A stretch of DNA of 64,000 bases. Source: Amycolatopsis sp. Its GTDB lineage: Bacteria; Actinomycetota; Actinomycetes; Mycobacteriales; Pseudonocardiaceae. A program made the translations under genes and the position numbers. Of this stretch, positions 1 to 7,636 are shown one piece after another; position 1 is the first letter of the stretch; each line of letters opens with the position of its first letter. Location: NCBI RefSeq assembly GCF_025464955.1, contig NZ_JAODNM010000157.1, positions 1 through 64,000 of the forward strand, given 5' to 3'. The notes under the pieces are model-generated. The model saw only the letters and a program-made list of their open reading frames with translations, had not been told where the DNA came from and made no database searches.

Positions 1-14
1 TGTTCTGGCCATGG

Positions 15-49
15 TGCATGGTCACCGGGTTCGGACCGGTGACCATGCA
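15..49. repeat. Perfect 14-bp inverted repeat (hairpin)
   Basis: The arms TGCATGGTCACCGG (15-28) and CCGGTGACCATGCA (36-49) are exact reverse complements around a 7-nt loop. No T-run follows on either strand. It lies beyond the 3' end of the leftward P450 gene and could end transcription from either side, or be the end of an element that continues off the window. Function is not determined. Confidence 0.6.
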
Positions 50-64
50 GGCTGGCCGGGCAAG

Positions 65-102
65 TGTTCACGATGTTCTGAGACATAAACTGTTCACGAT
101 GT
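65..102. repeat. Direct repeat of TGTTCACGATGT, 26-bp period
   Basis: The 12-mer TGTTCACGATGT occurs at 65-76 and again at 91-102, and the similarity continues for several bases (TTCTGAGAC versus CCTGGGCT). Closely spaced direct copies of this kind are seen at the ends of some actinobacterial IS elements, but no transposase lies in the window, so this could be a remnant or the edge of an element to the left. That reading is an inference from memory of such ends. Confidence 0.4.
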
Positions 103-116
103 CCTGGGCTGGGACA

Positions 117-148
117 GCCGGTTCTAACCGGCCTAGCCACTCACGAGT
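117..148. repeat. Partial copy of palindromic repeat family A
   Basis: GCCGGT-TCTA-ACCGGC (117-132) forms a hairpin and is followed by CACTCACGAGT (138-148). This matches the right half of the longer palindromes near 10.37, 33.55 and 47.35 kb. It ends two bases from the TAG stop of the P450-reductase gene and probably serves as its terminator. Confidence 0.55.
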
Positions 149-149
149 A

Positions 150-3100
150 CTAGCCGGCCCAGACGTCTTCGACGTAGCGGTCTTCGGCGATGAGGCCGTC
201 CAGCCAGGCGTCCGCGGATGCCTGGTCGCCGCCGGTTTTCGCCCGCTGGACACCCTTGAACGCGTCACGCACCGCGGGTGCCATGCCCTTGCCGTCGCCG
301 CAGATGTACACCCTCCCGCCGTCGGAAAGTGCCTGCCAGACGTCGTCGGCGTCAGCGGTGATGCGGTCCTGGACGTACTTGACGTCGGCGACGGGCGCCC
401 GCGAGAACGCCGGACGCATCGAGATCACGCCCGCGGCGTCCGCGGCCTGGAACTCCTTGCGGTGCAGGTAGTCGACGTCGGGGTGCCGGACGCCGAAGAA
501 GCACAGCCCCGCGCTCAGTTTCGTGCCCGCGGCGGCCTCGACCGCGCGGTCGCCGATGAACCCGCGGAACGGCGCCACGCCGGTGCCCGCGCTGACCATG
601 ATCACCGGCACCGACGGCTCCGGCGCGCGGAACGCTTCGCGAGCGGGGTCCACACGTGCGCGGATCTCGTCACCTGCCCCAAGACTCGCCAGGTAGTACG
701 ACGACACGCCGTGGAACGTCCCCGCCCCACTGCGCGCCTGGCCCGACAGCACGCCGACGATCAGCTCGACCTCGTTCGGCGACGCCAGTGACGACGACGA
801 GATCGAGTAGTGCCGCGCCTGGATCGGCGACAGCATCTCGAGGAACTCCTCCGGCGTCAGCCCGCACGCCGGGTTCTCCTCCAGCAGGTCCAGCACACTG
901 CGTCCACACTCGGTGACGTGTTTCTGGAACTCCGCGGGATCGTTGACCAGCTTGTCGAGCACCTGCCGTTCCGGCGGACACGGGTTGCCCTCGGCTAGCA
1001 CCGCGACCTGCGCGGCCGTCGCCGGGTTCTGCAGCTCGACGAAGTGGGTCAGCAGCTGCCGGATCGTAAGTGGCCTGTCGACGGGCAGGGCGCGGCGCGT
1101 CTTCTGCCTCGGGTTGACCGAAACCACCAGGTCGAGATCGAGCCCGAACCGCGCGGCGACCCGCTCGACGAGGTCCGCCGGGTTGTCCGGGACGACGGTC
1201 AGGTGGTCGCCGGTGCGGTAGGACGTGCCCTCGGACAGCCGGATCCGCAGATGCCGCTTCGACCGTCCGATCGGGTTTTCGACGTCGACGAGCTCGGTGT
1301 TCTCCAGTACGGTCATCGGCCCGACCTCGTACCGCGCGTCGAGCGCCGACGTGATCCCACCGGTGATGACGCGGATGTCGTAGAGCCGGTCCGACGTCGA
1401 TTCGGCCGCCGGCACGGCGTCCGGGTCGCCGTACTTCGCGAGCAGGCCGCCCCACATGCCGTCCGACCAGGCCTCGATGTCGCCGCTGAGATCGCCCGAG
1501 GCGTCGGCCTCGCCTCGTCCGACCAGCCGCGTCGCGCCCAGCTCGGCGAGACGTTCGTCGAGCAGCGTCGGGATGTGCTGGTAGGTCGCGGCCCAGTTCC
1601 GGTCCCCGACTCCGAGAACGGCGTAGTCGACGTCGCTGAGATCCGGCTTCGACTCGGTGAGCCAGGCGACGAACTTCGTCGCGTCGTCGGTCGGCTTTCC
1701 GTTGTAGGAAGCGGCGATGATCACCAGCGGTCCAGCTGTGGACAACTTATCCACATAGTCGTCCAGCGGCGCCGACACCGACGTGAACCCGCGGTCGTCG
1801 CCCTCGTCGGACAGCTGCTTCGCCAGCGCCCGGCAGGTGCCGAGGTTCGAGCCGTGCAACACCGTGAGCGCCGTGCCCGCCTTCGCCCGCCCGGTTACGG
1901 AACCGATGGTCTTCTCCGCGGAAGCGACGACAGGAGCAGGAACTGCGCGGTCCATGCGCGGCGCCAGCCTCAGCTCGAAGCCGGTCGGCTTGAGGGTCAG
2001 CGTCTCCTTGACCTTCAGCTGGTAGTCGTGGGTGTCGAGGAAGCGGTAGCGGTGGATCAGCATGCCCAGCAGCAACGTCGCCTCGTGCAGCGCGAACTGG
2101 CGCCCGATGCACGCGCGCTCGCCGGTGCCGAACGGCTTGAAGGCGTGGACAGGCCGCGCTTTCTCCCGCTCGGGGGTGAACCGCGCCGGGTCGAACGTCT
2201 CGACGTTGTCGCCCCACACCGGGTCGCGGTGCAGCGACGGCGCCAGCACGACGACCCACTGGCCCTTCTTGATCGGGTACTTGCCGCCGAGCAGCGTGTC
2301 TTTCGTGGCCTCGCGCGAGTATGCGGCGGCGGTAGGCCAAAGCCGGAGTGCCTCGTTGAGCACCTGCCGGATGTAACGCAGTTTCCCGATCTGCTCGAAC
2401 GTCGGCTGCGGATCGCTTTCGTCGCCCCACATCGCGTCGACTTCGGCCTGCGCCTGCTGCAGCACGGCTGGGTTCTTGACCAGGTAGTGCAGCGCGAACG
2501 ACAGCGCGCCCGACGTCGTCTCGTGTCCCGCGATCAGGAAGGTGATCACCTGGTTGCGGATGTTGACCTCGTCGAGCTTCTCGCCCGACACCGGGTGCGG
2601 GGCGTTGAGCATCAGGCCCAGCATGTCGTCGGTCGAGGTGTCGCCGCTGTCCTTGCGGGCCTTGACGACGTCGTCGACGATGCCGGCCATGAACTTCGCG
2701 TCCGCGGTGAACCGCTCGTCGGCGCCGCGGTTGAGGATCGGCCCGATCCACGGCAGCTCGCGCCCCTTCGCCTGCGCGTGCGCCAGCCCGCGGACCAGTG
2801 CCTGCACGAACGGATGCGGCTCAAGGGTGTCGAAGGACCCGAAATCGAAGCGGAACCCGGTGAGGCCGATCGTGTCGAGCGTCAGGCGGGTCATGTCGGC
2901 GGCGACGTCGACGTCCTCACCGTTGACGGTGTGCCTGTCCCACGCTTCGACGAGCCGGTTCGCGACGTCCAGCATTGTCGGGTGGTAACCCCGCATCGAC
3001 TGCAGGGCGAACGCAGGCAGCAGGATGTCGTGGGCTTTCTGCCAGTTCGGCTCTTCGTTGTACGCGGTGAAGAGGCCGTCGCCTGTGATACCGCGGATGC

Positions 3101-3359
3101 GGGCTAACGCGGGCGCGACGTGCTTCGCGAATCGGGTCTCGTCGGACAGTTCGGCCACCAGGTCCGCGCCGGAGACCAGCACCACTTCGTTGTCGAAGAA
3201 GCGCTTCGCGAAGATCGGCCCGAGTTCGCGGGCCAGCTGCATGTTGTCCTGGATCGGCGTCTCGCCCGACCCGCCGACCACGTCGCCGACCAGCGGGATG
3301 CGTCCCGTGGGATGCGGCATCCCGGAGGTGTCGATGCCGGGAATGTTGGCCGTTGTCAT
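150..3359 (-). CDS. Self-sufficient cytochrome P450 / NADPH-P450 reductase fusion (CYP102 type)
   Basis: This 1069-residue protein joins a P450 haem domain to a diflavin reductase, so one cytoplasmic polypeptide can hydroxylate a substrate, typically a fatty acid in this family. The I-helix motif AGHETTSG is at residues 277-284 and the ExxR motif (EALR) at 336-339. The haem loop PFGTGERACIG places the haem-ligand cysteine near 417. An FMN flavodoxin-like segment begins near 497 (LTVLHGSNLGT), followed by an FAD/NADPH ferredoxin-reductase module with SAGTGVAPFRGF. The length matches CYP102 enzymes (about 1050-1070 residues). The ATG start gives the conserved N-terminal PxGxIPLVGDV region. It is the last leftward gene after the nitrilase-like gene, with a 79-bp gap. 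The substrate cannot be read from the sequence. Confidence 0.96.
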   Translation of the reverse strand: MTTANIPGIDTSGMPHPTGRIPLVGDVVGGSGETPIQDNMQLARELGPIFAKRFFDNEVVLVSGADLVAELSDETRFAKHVAPALARIRGITGDGLFTAYNEEPNWQKAHDILLPAFALQSMRGYHPTMLDVANRLVEAWDRHTVNGEDVDVAADMTRLTLDTIGLTGFRFDFGSFDTLEPHPFVQALVRGLAHAQAKGRELPWIGPILNRGADERFTADAKFMAGIVDDVVKARKDSGDTSTDDMLGLMLNAPHPVSGEKLDEVNIRNQVITFLIAGHETTSGALSFALHYLVKNPAVLQQAQAEVDAMWGDESDPQPTFEQIGKLRYIRQVLNEALRLWPTAAAYSREATKDTLLGGKYPIKKGQWVVVLAPSLHRDPVWGDNVETFDPARFTPEREKARPVHAFKPFGTGERACIGRQFALHEATLLLGMLIHRYRFLDTHDYQLKVKETLTLKPTGFELRLAPRMDRAVPAPVVASAEKTIGSVTGRAKAGTALTVLHGSNLGTCRALAKQLSDEGDDRGFTSVSAPLDDYVDKLSTAGPLVIIAASYNGKPTDDATKFVAWLTESKPDLSDVDYAVLGVGDRNWAATYQHIPTLLDERLAELGATRLVGRGEADASGDLSGDIEAWSDGMWGGLLAKYGDPDAVPAAESTSDRLYDIRVITGGITSALDARYEVGPMTVLENTELVDVENPIGRSKRHLRIRLSEGTSYRTGDHLTVVPDNPADLVERVAARFGLDLDLVVSVNPRQKTRRALPVDRPLTIRQLLTHFVELQNPATAAQVAVLAEGNPCPPERQVLDKLVNDPAEFQKHVTECGRSVLDLLEENPACGLTPEEFLEMLSPIQARHYSISSSSLASPNEVELIVGVLSGQARSGAGTFHGVSSYYLASLGAGDEIRARVDPAREAFRAPEPSVPVIMVSAGTGVAPFRGFIGDRAVEAAAGTKLSAGLCFFGVRHPDVDYLHRKEFQAADAAGVISMRPAFSRAPVADVKYVQDRITADADDVWQALSDGGRVYICGDGKGMAPAVRDAFKGVQRAKTGGDQASADAWLDGLIAEDRYVEDVWAG

Positions 3360-3438
3360 ACTTCGCCCTCACTTCGAATCCTGGTTACCGATCGCCCCCA
3401 ACTTTGGCAGGATTCGACGGACAGTGCACGAACCGTCG

Positions 3439-4164
3439 CTAATACGAGGTTACTGCCACAATGTAGGCGGAGATCTCCTTCCCGAGTTCCGCCACCGCGA
3501 CCCCGTCCGGCCGCCAGACTCCGCTGCCGCCGAACGTCTCGAACGGGCCGGTGGTCCCGGAATACTGCGACAACGCCACCCACATGCCGAGCCCGGCCGC
3601 GCGGGCGACTTGCTCCCGCAGCCGATCCTCGCTGCCGACGCCGAAGAGCGCGCTGACCACGCAGACCTCGGCACCGGCTTGGCTGAGTTCCCGCGCGTGC
3701 CGCGGCACAGCCGCGTCGTAGCAGATCGCTAGTCCCAGCCGACAGCCGCCGATGTCCAGCACGACGTGCCGGGTGCCGGGCGTGAAGAGGTCCAGTTCGT
3801 GTCCGTGAAGGTGCTGTTTGGCGTAGTGGTCGACAGTGTCGCCACTGGGTCCGAAGACCAGCGTGGCCAAGAGCAGTTGCCCGCCTTCTTCCAACGCGAC
3901 GCCGACGAGCGCGTGGATGCCACCGTCCCGGCAAGCCTGCCTCAACGGCTCCAACCGGGGGTCGTCTTTCCCTACCCTGCAACGAGGATCGCTCGCTATG
4001 GCGTCGAGTTCGTACCCGGTGAGGGACAGCTCCGGGAACACGCAGACGTCGGCGCCGTCCGCAGCCGCGTCGGCGATGAGGCGAACGTGCTCCTCGACGT
4101 TCGCGGGGATGTCAGCGGGCGATGTCCTGGGCTGGGCGACGGCGATGTGCAGCGACTTGGGCAT
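3439..4164 (-). CDS. Carbon-nitrogen hydrolase (nitrilase superfamily)
   Basis: This 241-residue cytoplasmic enzyme carries the full nitrilase-superfamily triad. Glu45 is in FPELSLTGYE, Lys116 in HYAKQHLHG and Cys148 in LAICYDAAVPRHA. The CYDxxxP form is typical of amidase-type members rather than true nitrilases, so an amide or ureide substrate is likely; it is not identified. The gene starts 13 bp after the cobS stop on the same strand and may be cotranscribed with the cob genes. It is distinct from the two hydrolases at 39.1-40.8 kb. Confidence 0.9.
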   Translation of the reverse strand: MPKSLHIAVAQPRTSPADIPANVEEHVRLIADAAADGADVCVFPELSLTGYELDAIASDPRCRVGKDDPRLEPLRQACRDGGIHALVGVALEEGGQLLLATLVFGPSGDTVDHYAKQHLHGHELDLFTPGTRHVVLDIGGCRLGLAICYDAAVPRHARELSQAGAEVCVVSALFGVGSEDRLREQVARAAGLGMWVALSQYSGTTGPFETFGGSGVWRPDGVAVAELGKEISAYIVAVTSY

Positions 4165-4177
4165 GCTCGAACACTAA

Positions 4178-4933
4178 CTACGCCGCCAAGGCCACAAATG
4201 CGGCCGCGGTGGCGACTTCGACGCAGCCGCCGAGGACGTCACCGGTGATGCCGCCGAGACGTCGTACGCAGCGCAGCAACAGGACCCCGGCGACGAGGTA
4301 CGCCGCGGCGACGGCCACGCCCCCGCGCCACCACGGCAGCCCGGGTGCCAAGCTCGCGAGCCCCGCGGCGACGACGAACACGAGCGCGGCGAGCGTGATC
4401 GGCACGGACCCGGACACCGTCGCGCCAAGGCCTTCGGGCCGTGCCGACGGGACGCCGCGTGCGCAGCAGAGCGACAGCACGCAGCGTCCGGCGAGCACCC
4501 CGACCACCGCGGCAACGATGCCGTGACCAGCGGAGATCGCGCCCGCCAGCGCGCCACACTGGATGATCAGCACGAAAACCAGCGTCGCGACCCCGCTCGG
4601 CCCGGAGTCGCCCATGCGCATGATCGTCAGGGCACGCTCGCGGTCGTAGGACGCGCTGAGCCCGTCTGCGGTGTCCGCGAGCCCGTCGAGATGCAGCCCG
4701 CGACTCCCCAGCGCGACAGCGCCGATGGCGAGCCCCGCGCTGACCAGCGTCGGCAGGCCCAGCGCGTCCCCGCCCCACACGATCAGCCCGGCGACGACGG
4801 CCAACGGCACTACGGCGAGCGGCGCGAGCACCATCGCCCCGCCCGCCACCCGCCGGTTGATCACGCGGGGCGCGGGTACGGGGAGGGCGGTGAGCGTTCC
4901 CACGGCCATTCGCAGCGAGTTCAACCCCGCCAT
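4178..4933 (-). CDS. cobS: Adenosylcobinamide-GDP ribazoletransferase
   Basis: CobS joins adenosylcobinamide-GDP to alpha-ribazole (or its phosphate), completing adenosylcobalamin at the membrane. The 251-residue protein is mostly hydrophobic. The family motif DGLADTADGL is near residues 83-92, followed by the MRMGDSGP segment, where relatives bind Mg2+. The length is normal for CobS. It lies downstream of cobU-cobT, separated by a hairpin repeat, and just upstream of the nitrilase-like gene. Confidence 0.96.
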   Translation of the reverse strand: MAGLNSLRMAVGTLTALPVPAPRVINRRVAGGAMVLAPLAVVPLAVVAGLIVWGGDALGLPTLVSAGLAIGAVALGSRGLHLDGLADTADGLSASYDRERALTIMRMGDSGPSGVATLVFVLIIQCGALAGAISAGHGIVAAVVGVLAGRCVLSLCCARGVPSARPEGLGATVSGSVPITLAALVFVVAAGLASLAPGLPWWRGGVAVAAAYLVAGVLLLRCVRRLGGITGDVLGGCVEVATAAAFVALAA

Positions 4934-4951
4934 CGCGCCCCCTTACTAGCG

Positions 4952-5006
4952 GGACGTGAAGGCCACCTTCACGGCAGATAACGCAATGAAGGTGGCCTTC
5001 ACGTCC
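4952..5006. terminator. Perfect 20-bp inverted repeat, family B (GTGAAGG-CCA-CCTTCAC), between cobT and cobS
   Basis: The arms at 4952-4971 and 4987-5006 are exact reverse complements with a 15-nt loop. Each arm contains the nested palindrome GTGAAGGCCACCTTCA. It sits in the 84-bp gap between two co-directional cobalamin genes, so it would reduce read-through from cobT into cobS if it works as a terminator. No T-run follows. Confidence 0.6.
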
Positions 5007-5017
5007 AGTTGTGACGC

Positions 5018-6046
5018 TCAGGCCAGGTCGGCGAGCAGGCCCATGTCGGCGATGATCGCGCGGGCGGCGCGCAGGGTGGCGACGGCCTGGACGGCGCCGC
5101 TGCCTTCGCCGAGGCGCAGCCCGAAGTCGAGGATCGGCTCGAGACCGAGCGCCTTCAACGCGTACGCCTGCGAAGGCTCTGTCGAGCGGTGTCCGGCGAG
5201 CCACCATCGCTCGGCGCCGGGCGCGATCTCCCGCGCGACCAGCGCCGACGCGCCGGAGAACACGCCGTCGAGCAGCACCGGCACCCGGCGGACGGCCGCC
5301 TGCACCAGGAAACCCGCCGTCGCCGCGACACACGCGCTGCCCAACGTCGTCAGCAGCTCGAACGGGTCGCTCACACTGCCTGCACGTGTCAGCGCGGCCT
5401 CGACGACGGCGACCTTGTGCGTCCGCCCGGCCTCGTCGATCCCGGTTCCGGTGCCGACGACGTCCTCAGCGGGCAGACCCAGCGCCGCGGCGACCAGCGC
5501 CGCGCACACGGTCGTGTTCCCGATCCCCATGTCACCCGGGATCAGCAGGTCGGCGCCGCCGTCGACCTCGGCATTCGCGATCGCGAGCCCGGCCTCGAAC
5601 GCCCGCTCGGCTTCGCCCGGCAGCAGCGCGTTCTCGACGTCGATCGAGCCCGAGCTGCGCCGGATCTTGTGCTCGACGACCTCGGCCGGAACCCCGTCCA
5701 GGTCGTCGTCCACGGCGATGTCGACCACCCGGACGCGCGCCCCGGCCAGCGCCGCGAGCACGTTGACCCCGCTCTTGCCCGCCAGGAAAACCCGGACCAT
5801 CGCCGCGGTGATCTCCCGCGGGTACGCCGAAACGCCCGCATGCGCGACGCCGTGATCCCCGGCGAACACGACAACCCGGACATCGGTCAGTTCGCGCGGC
5901 GGCACGCAACCGTGCGCCGCGCTGAGCCACGCCGCGAGATCCTCGAGCCTGCCGAGCGCGCCGAGCGGTTTCACCAGGCCGTCGAGCCGGGTGCGGGCCG
6001 CCGCCTCGGCCGCCGTGTCGGGGACGGGGATGTCGAACTGGCTCAT
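5018..6046 (-). CDS. cobT: Nicotinate-nucleotide--dimethylbenzimidazole phosphoribosyltransferase
   Basis: CobT transfers phosphoribose from nicotinate mononucleotide to the lower-ligand base, giving alpha-ribazole phosphate for the nucleotide loop of cobalamin. The 342-residue protein has the conserved blocks GDHGVAHAGVSAYP (near residue 70), GDMGIGNTTVCAAL and LRLGEGSGA. The last supplies the presumed catalytic glutamate, Glu314, equivalent to Glu317 of the Salmonella enzyme. It starts 8 bp after the cobU stop, so the two are almost certainly one transcript. Confidence 0.97.
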   Translation of the reverse strand: MSQFDIPVPDTAAEAAARTRLDGLVKPLGALGRLEDLAAWLSAAHGCVPPRELTDVRVVVFAGDHGVAHAGVSAYPREITAAMVRVFLAGKSGVNVLAALAGARVRVVDIAVDDDLDGVPAEVVEHKIRRSSGSIDVENALLPGEAERAFEAGLAIANAEVDGGADLLIPGDMGIGNTTVCAALVAAALGLPAEDVVGTGTGIDEAGRTHKVAVVEAALTRAGSVSDPFELLTTLGSACVAATAGFLVQAAVRRVPVLLDGVFSGASALVAREIAPGAERWWLAGHRSTEPSQAYALKALGLEPILDFGLRLGEGSGAVQAVATLRAARAIIADMGLLADLA

Positions 6047-6054
6047 TTCTCTCC

Positions 6055-6669
6055 TTAAGGCAGGTCGATGACGCGGCCGGCGACGACCAGGAGCACGCGG
6101 TCGGACTCGGCGGCGACACGGTTGTTGAGCGTGCCCAGCACATCACGAAAAAGCCGTCCGGACACCGTCGCGGGCACCACACCGCTCCCGACCTCGTTGC
6201 TGACGGCCACCACGGGCACGCGCGCCGACGCCCACGCGGCGAGGAAGTCCTCCAGCTTGTCGTCCAGCCGACGCTCCCAGCCCTGGCGCTGCTCCCACGC
6301 CCCGACCTCGTCGAGGATCCGGGTCAGCCAGGTGCCGAGGCAGTCGATGATCAGCGGGCTCGACGCGCCGCGCAGCACGGTCGCGAGGTCGCTTGTCTCG
6401 ACCGTGCGCCAGCTCGAGGGCCGCCGTGCCTGGTGAGCGGCCACGCGCGCGGCCCATTCGGGGTCTTCGGCGGTCGGCGGGAGCCCGGCCGCGACATAGA
6501 CGACGTGGGGGTGGCTCGCGATGAGCTCCTCGGCGTGCCGCGATTTGCCGGACCGCACGCCGCCGAGGATCAGCACCTTGCCGTCTTGGCGGCCGTAGCG
6601 CCGCAGCAGCTGAGCTGTGCTCTCCAGGTAGCCGGCGAGCCGGTGGGTCAGCTTGGTCATGCCGTGCAT
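6055..6669 (-). CDS. cobU: Adenosylcobinamide kinase / adenosylcobinamide-phosphate guanylyltransferase
   Basis: CobU (CobP) phosphorylates adenosylcobinamide and then guanylylates it, giving the AdoCbi-GDP used by CobS. The P-loop is GGVRSGKSRHAEE. The AAHQARRP segment holds the histidine that carries GMP in relatives. The C-terminal blocks LIIDCLGTW and SNEVGSG are typical. The ATG at 6669 gives 204 residues with about 30 residues before the P-loop; most CobU proteins begin close to it. An ATG at 6660 or an internal GTG just before the P-loop are therefore alternative starts. Confidence 0.95.
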   Translation of the reverse strand: MHGMTKLTHRLAGYLESTAQLLRRYGRQDGKVLILGGVRSGKSRHAEELIASHPHVVYVAAGLPPTAEDPEWAARVAAHQARRPSSWRTVETSDLATVLRGASSPLIIDCLGTWLTRILDEVGAWEQRQGWERRLDDKLEDFLAAWASARVPVVAVSNEVGSGVVPATVSGRLFRDVLGTLNNRVAAESDRVLLVVAGRVIDLP

Positions 6670-6697
6670 TCTGGACCACCCCAGTAGGGTTCGCGGC
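6670..6697. promoter_or_regulatory. 28-bp divergent spacer between cobU and cbiB
   Basis: The two arms of the cobalamin locus start back to back here. The spacer holds the AGTAGGG ribosome-binding site of cbiB and a GGGGTGG purine stretch for cobU. It is far too short for a cobalamin riboswitch, so at least one promoter must lie inside the opposite gene, or both transcripts are nearly leaderless. Confidence 0.5.
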
Positions 6698-7636
6698 GTG
6701 GCATACGGAAGATCGGCGACAGCCGCCGGACTGGCCGCGGGTTTCGCCGCCGACGTCGTCTTCGGCGACCCGCGCCGAGGTCACCCGGTCGCCCTGTTCG
6801 GCACGGCCGCGGCCAAGCTGGAACGACGTATCTGGGCCGATTCCCGGGCCAGGGGAGCCGTCTACACAGCGCTCTGCGCGGGTGCCGCGACGGGTCTCGG
6901 GCTGCTCGCGCCACGACGTCCGATAGCGCGGTTCGCCGCGACGGCGCTGGCCACCTGGGTGGTGCTCGGCGGGCAAGGGCTCGCCGCGGAAGGCTCGGCG
7001 ATGGCCGACCTCCTCGACGACGAAGACCTCCCGGCGGCGCGGCAGCGGCTCTCGCACCTGTGCGCGCGCGACGCGACGGACCTCGACTTCAGCCAGCTCT
7101 CTCGAGCGGCCACCGAGTCCATCGCCGAAAACACGTCCGACGCCGTCATCGCGCCACTGCTGTGGGGAGCCGTCGCCGGTGTCCCCGGTCTGCTCGGCTA
7201 CCGTGCGTTGAACACCCTCGACGCCATGGTCGGCTACCGCTCACCGCGTTTCGAGAAGTTCGGCACGGCGTCCGCACGCCTCGACGACCTGGCCAACCTC
7301 GTGCCCGCGCGAGTCGGCGCGGTGCTCACCGCTGCCTGCGCGCGGGTCGTCGGCGGTTCCCCGAGCCGGACGTGGCGAGTCTGGCGCCGTGACGGTTCGA
7401 GTCACCCCAGCCCGAACGCGGGCCAGGTTGAAGCCGCGTTCGCGGGCGCGCTGGACATCAAGCTCGGCGGGGTCAACAGCTACGACGGCTACGTCGAGGA
7501 GCGCGGCACCCTCGGCGACGGCCATCACCCCGAGTCCGTCGATCTCCGTCGCGCCGTGCGGCTTTCGCGGGTGACCGGGGTCGCCGCGCTCGGGGTGGCG
7601 ATCGCGGTGGCCGGGGTGGCCGGGGTGTCCCGGTGA
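6698..7636 (+). CDS. cbiB: Adenosylcobinamide-phosphate synthase (CbiB/CobD)
   Basis: CbiB is the integral membrane enzyme that attaches the aminopropanol arm (free or phosphorylated) to adenosylcobyric acid. I chose the GTG at 6698 because AGTAGGG lies 8 bp upstream; the upstream ATG at 6653 would read back across the divergent spacer into cobU. The 312-residue product has the CbiB hallmarks FGDPRRGHPV, ESIAENTSDAVIAPL, GAVAGVPGLLGYRALNTLDA and an SPNAGQVEAAFAGAL block near the C-terminus. Its stop overlaps the cobQ start by 4 bp, giving translational coupling. Confidence 0.95.
   Translation: MAYGRSATAAGLAAGFAADVVFGDPRRGHPVALFGTAAAKLERRIWADSRARGAVYTALCAGAATGLGLLAPRRPIARFAATALATWVVLGGQGLAAEGSAMADLLDDEDLPAARQRLSHLCARDATDLDFSQLSRAATESIAENTSDAVIAPLLWGAVAGVPGLLGYRALNTLDAMVGYRSPRFEKFGTASARLDDLANLVPARVGAVLTAACARVVGGSPSRTWRVWRRDGSSHPSPNAGQVEAAFAGALDIKLGGVNSYDGYVEERGTLGDGHHPESVDLRRAVRLSRVTGVAALGVAIAVAGVAGVSR

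Noticed and set aside
1044-3107. A 687-codon open frame on the + strand opposite the P450-reductase gene
   Set aside because: It is an Arg-rich antisense shadow caused by GC-biased third positions; the minus frame carries unmistakable P450 and reductase motifs.
6600-6750. Cobalamin riboswitch for the cob genes
   Set aside because: The spacer is 28 bp and no B12-box-like structure was seen around the starts.
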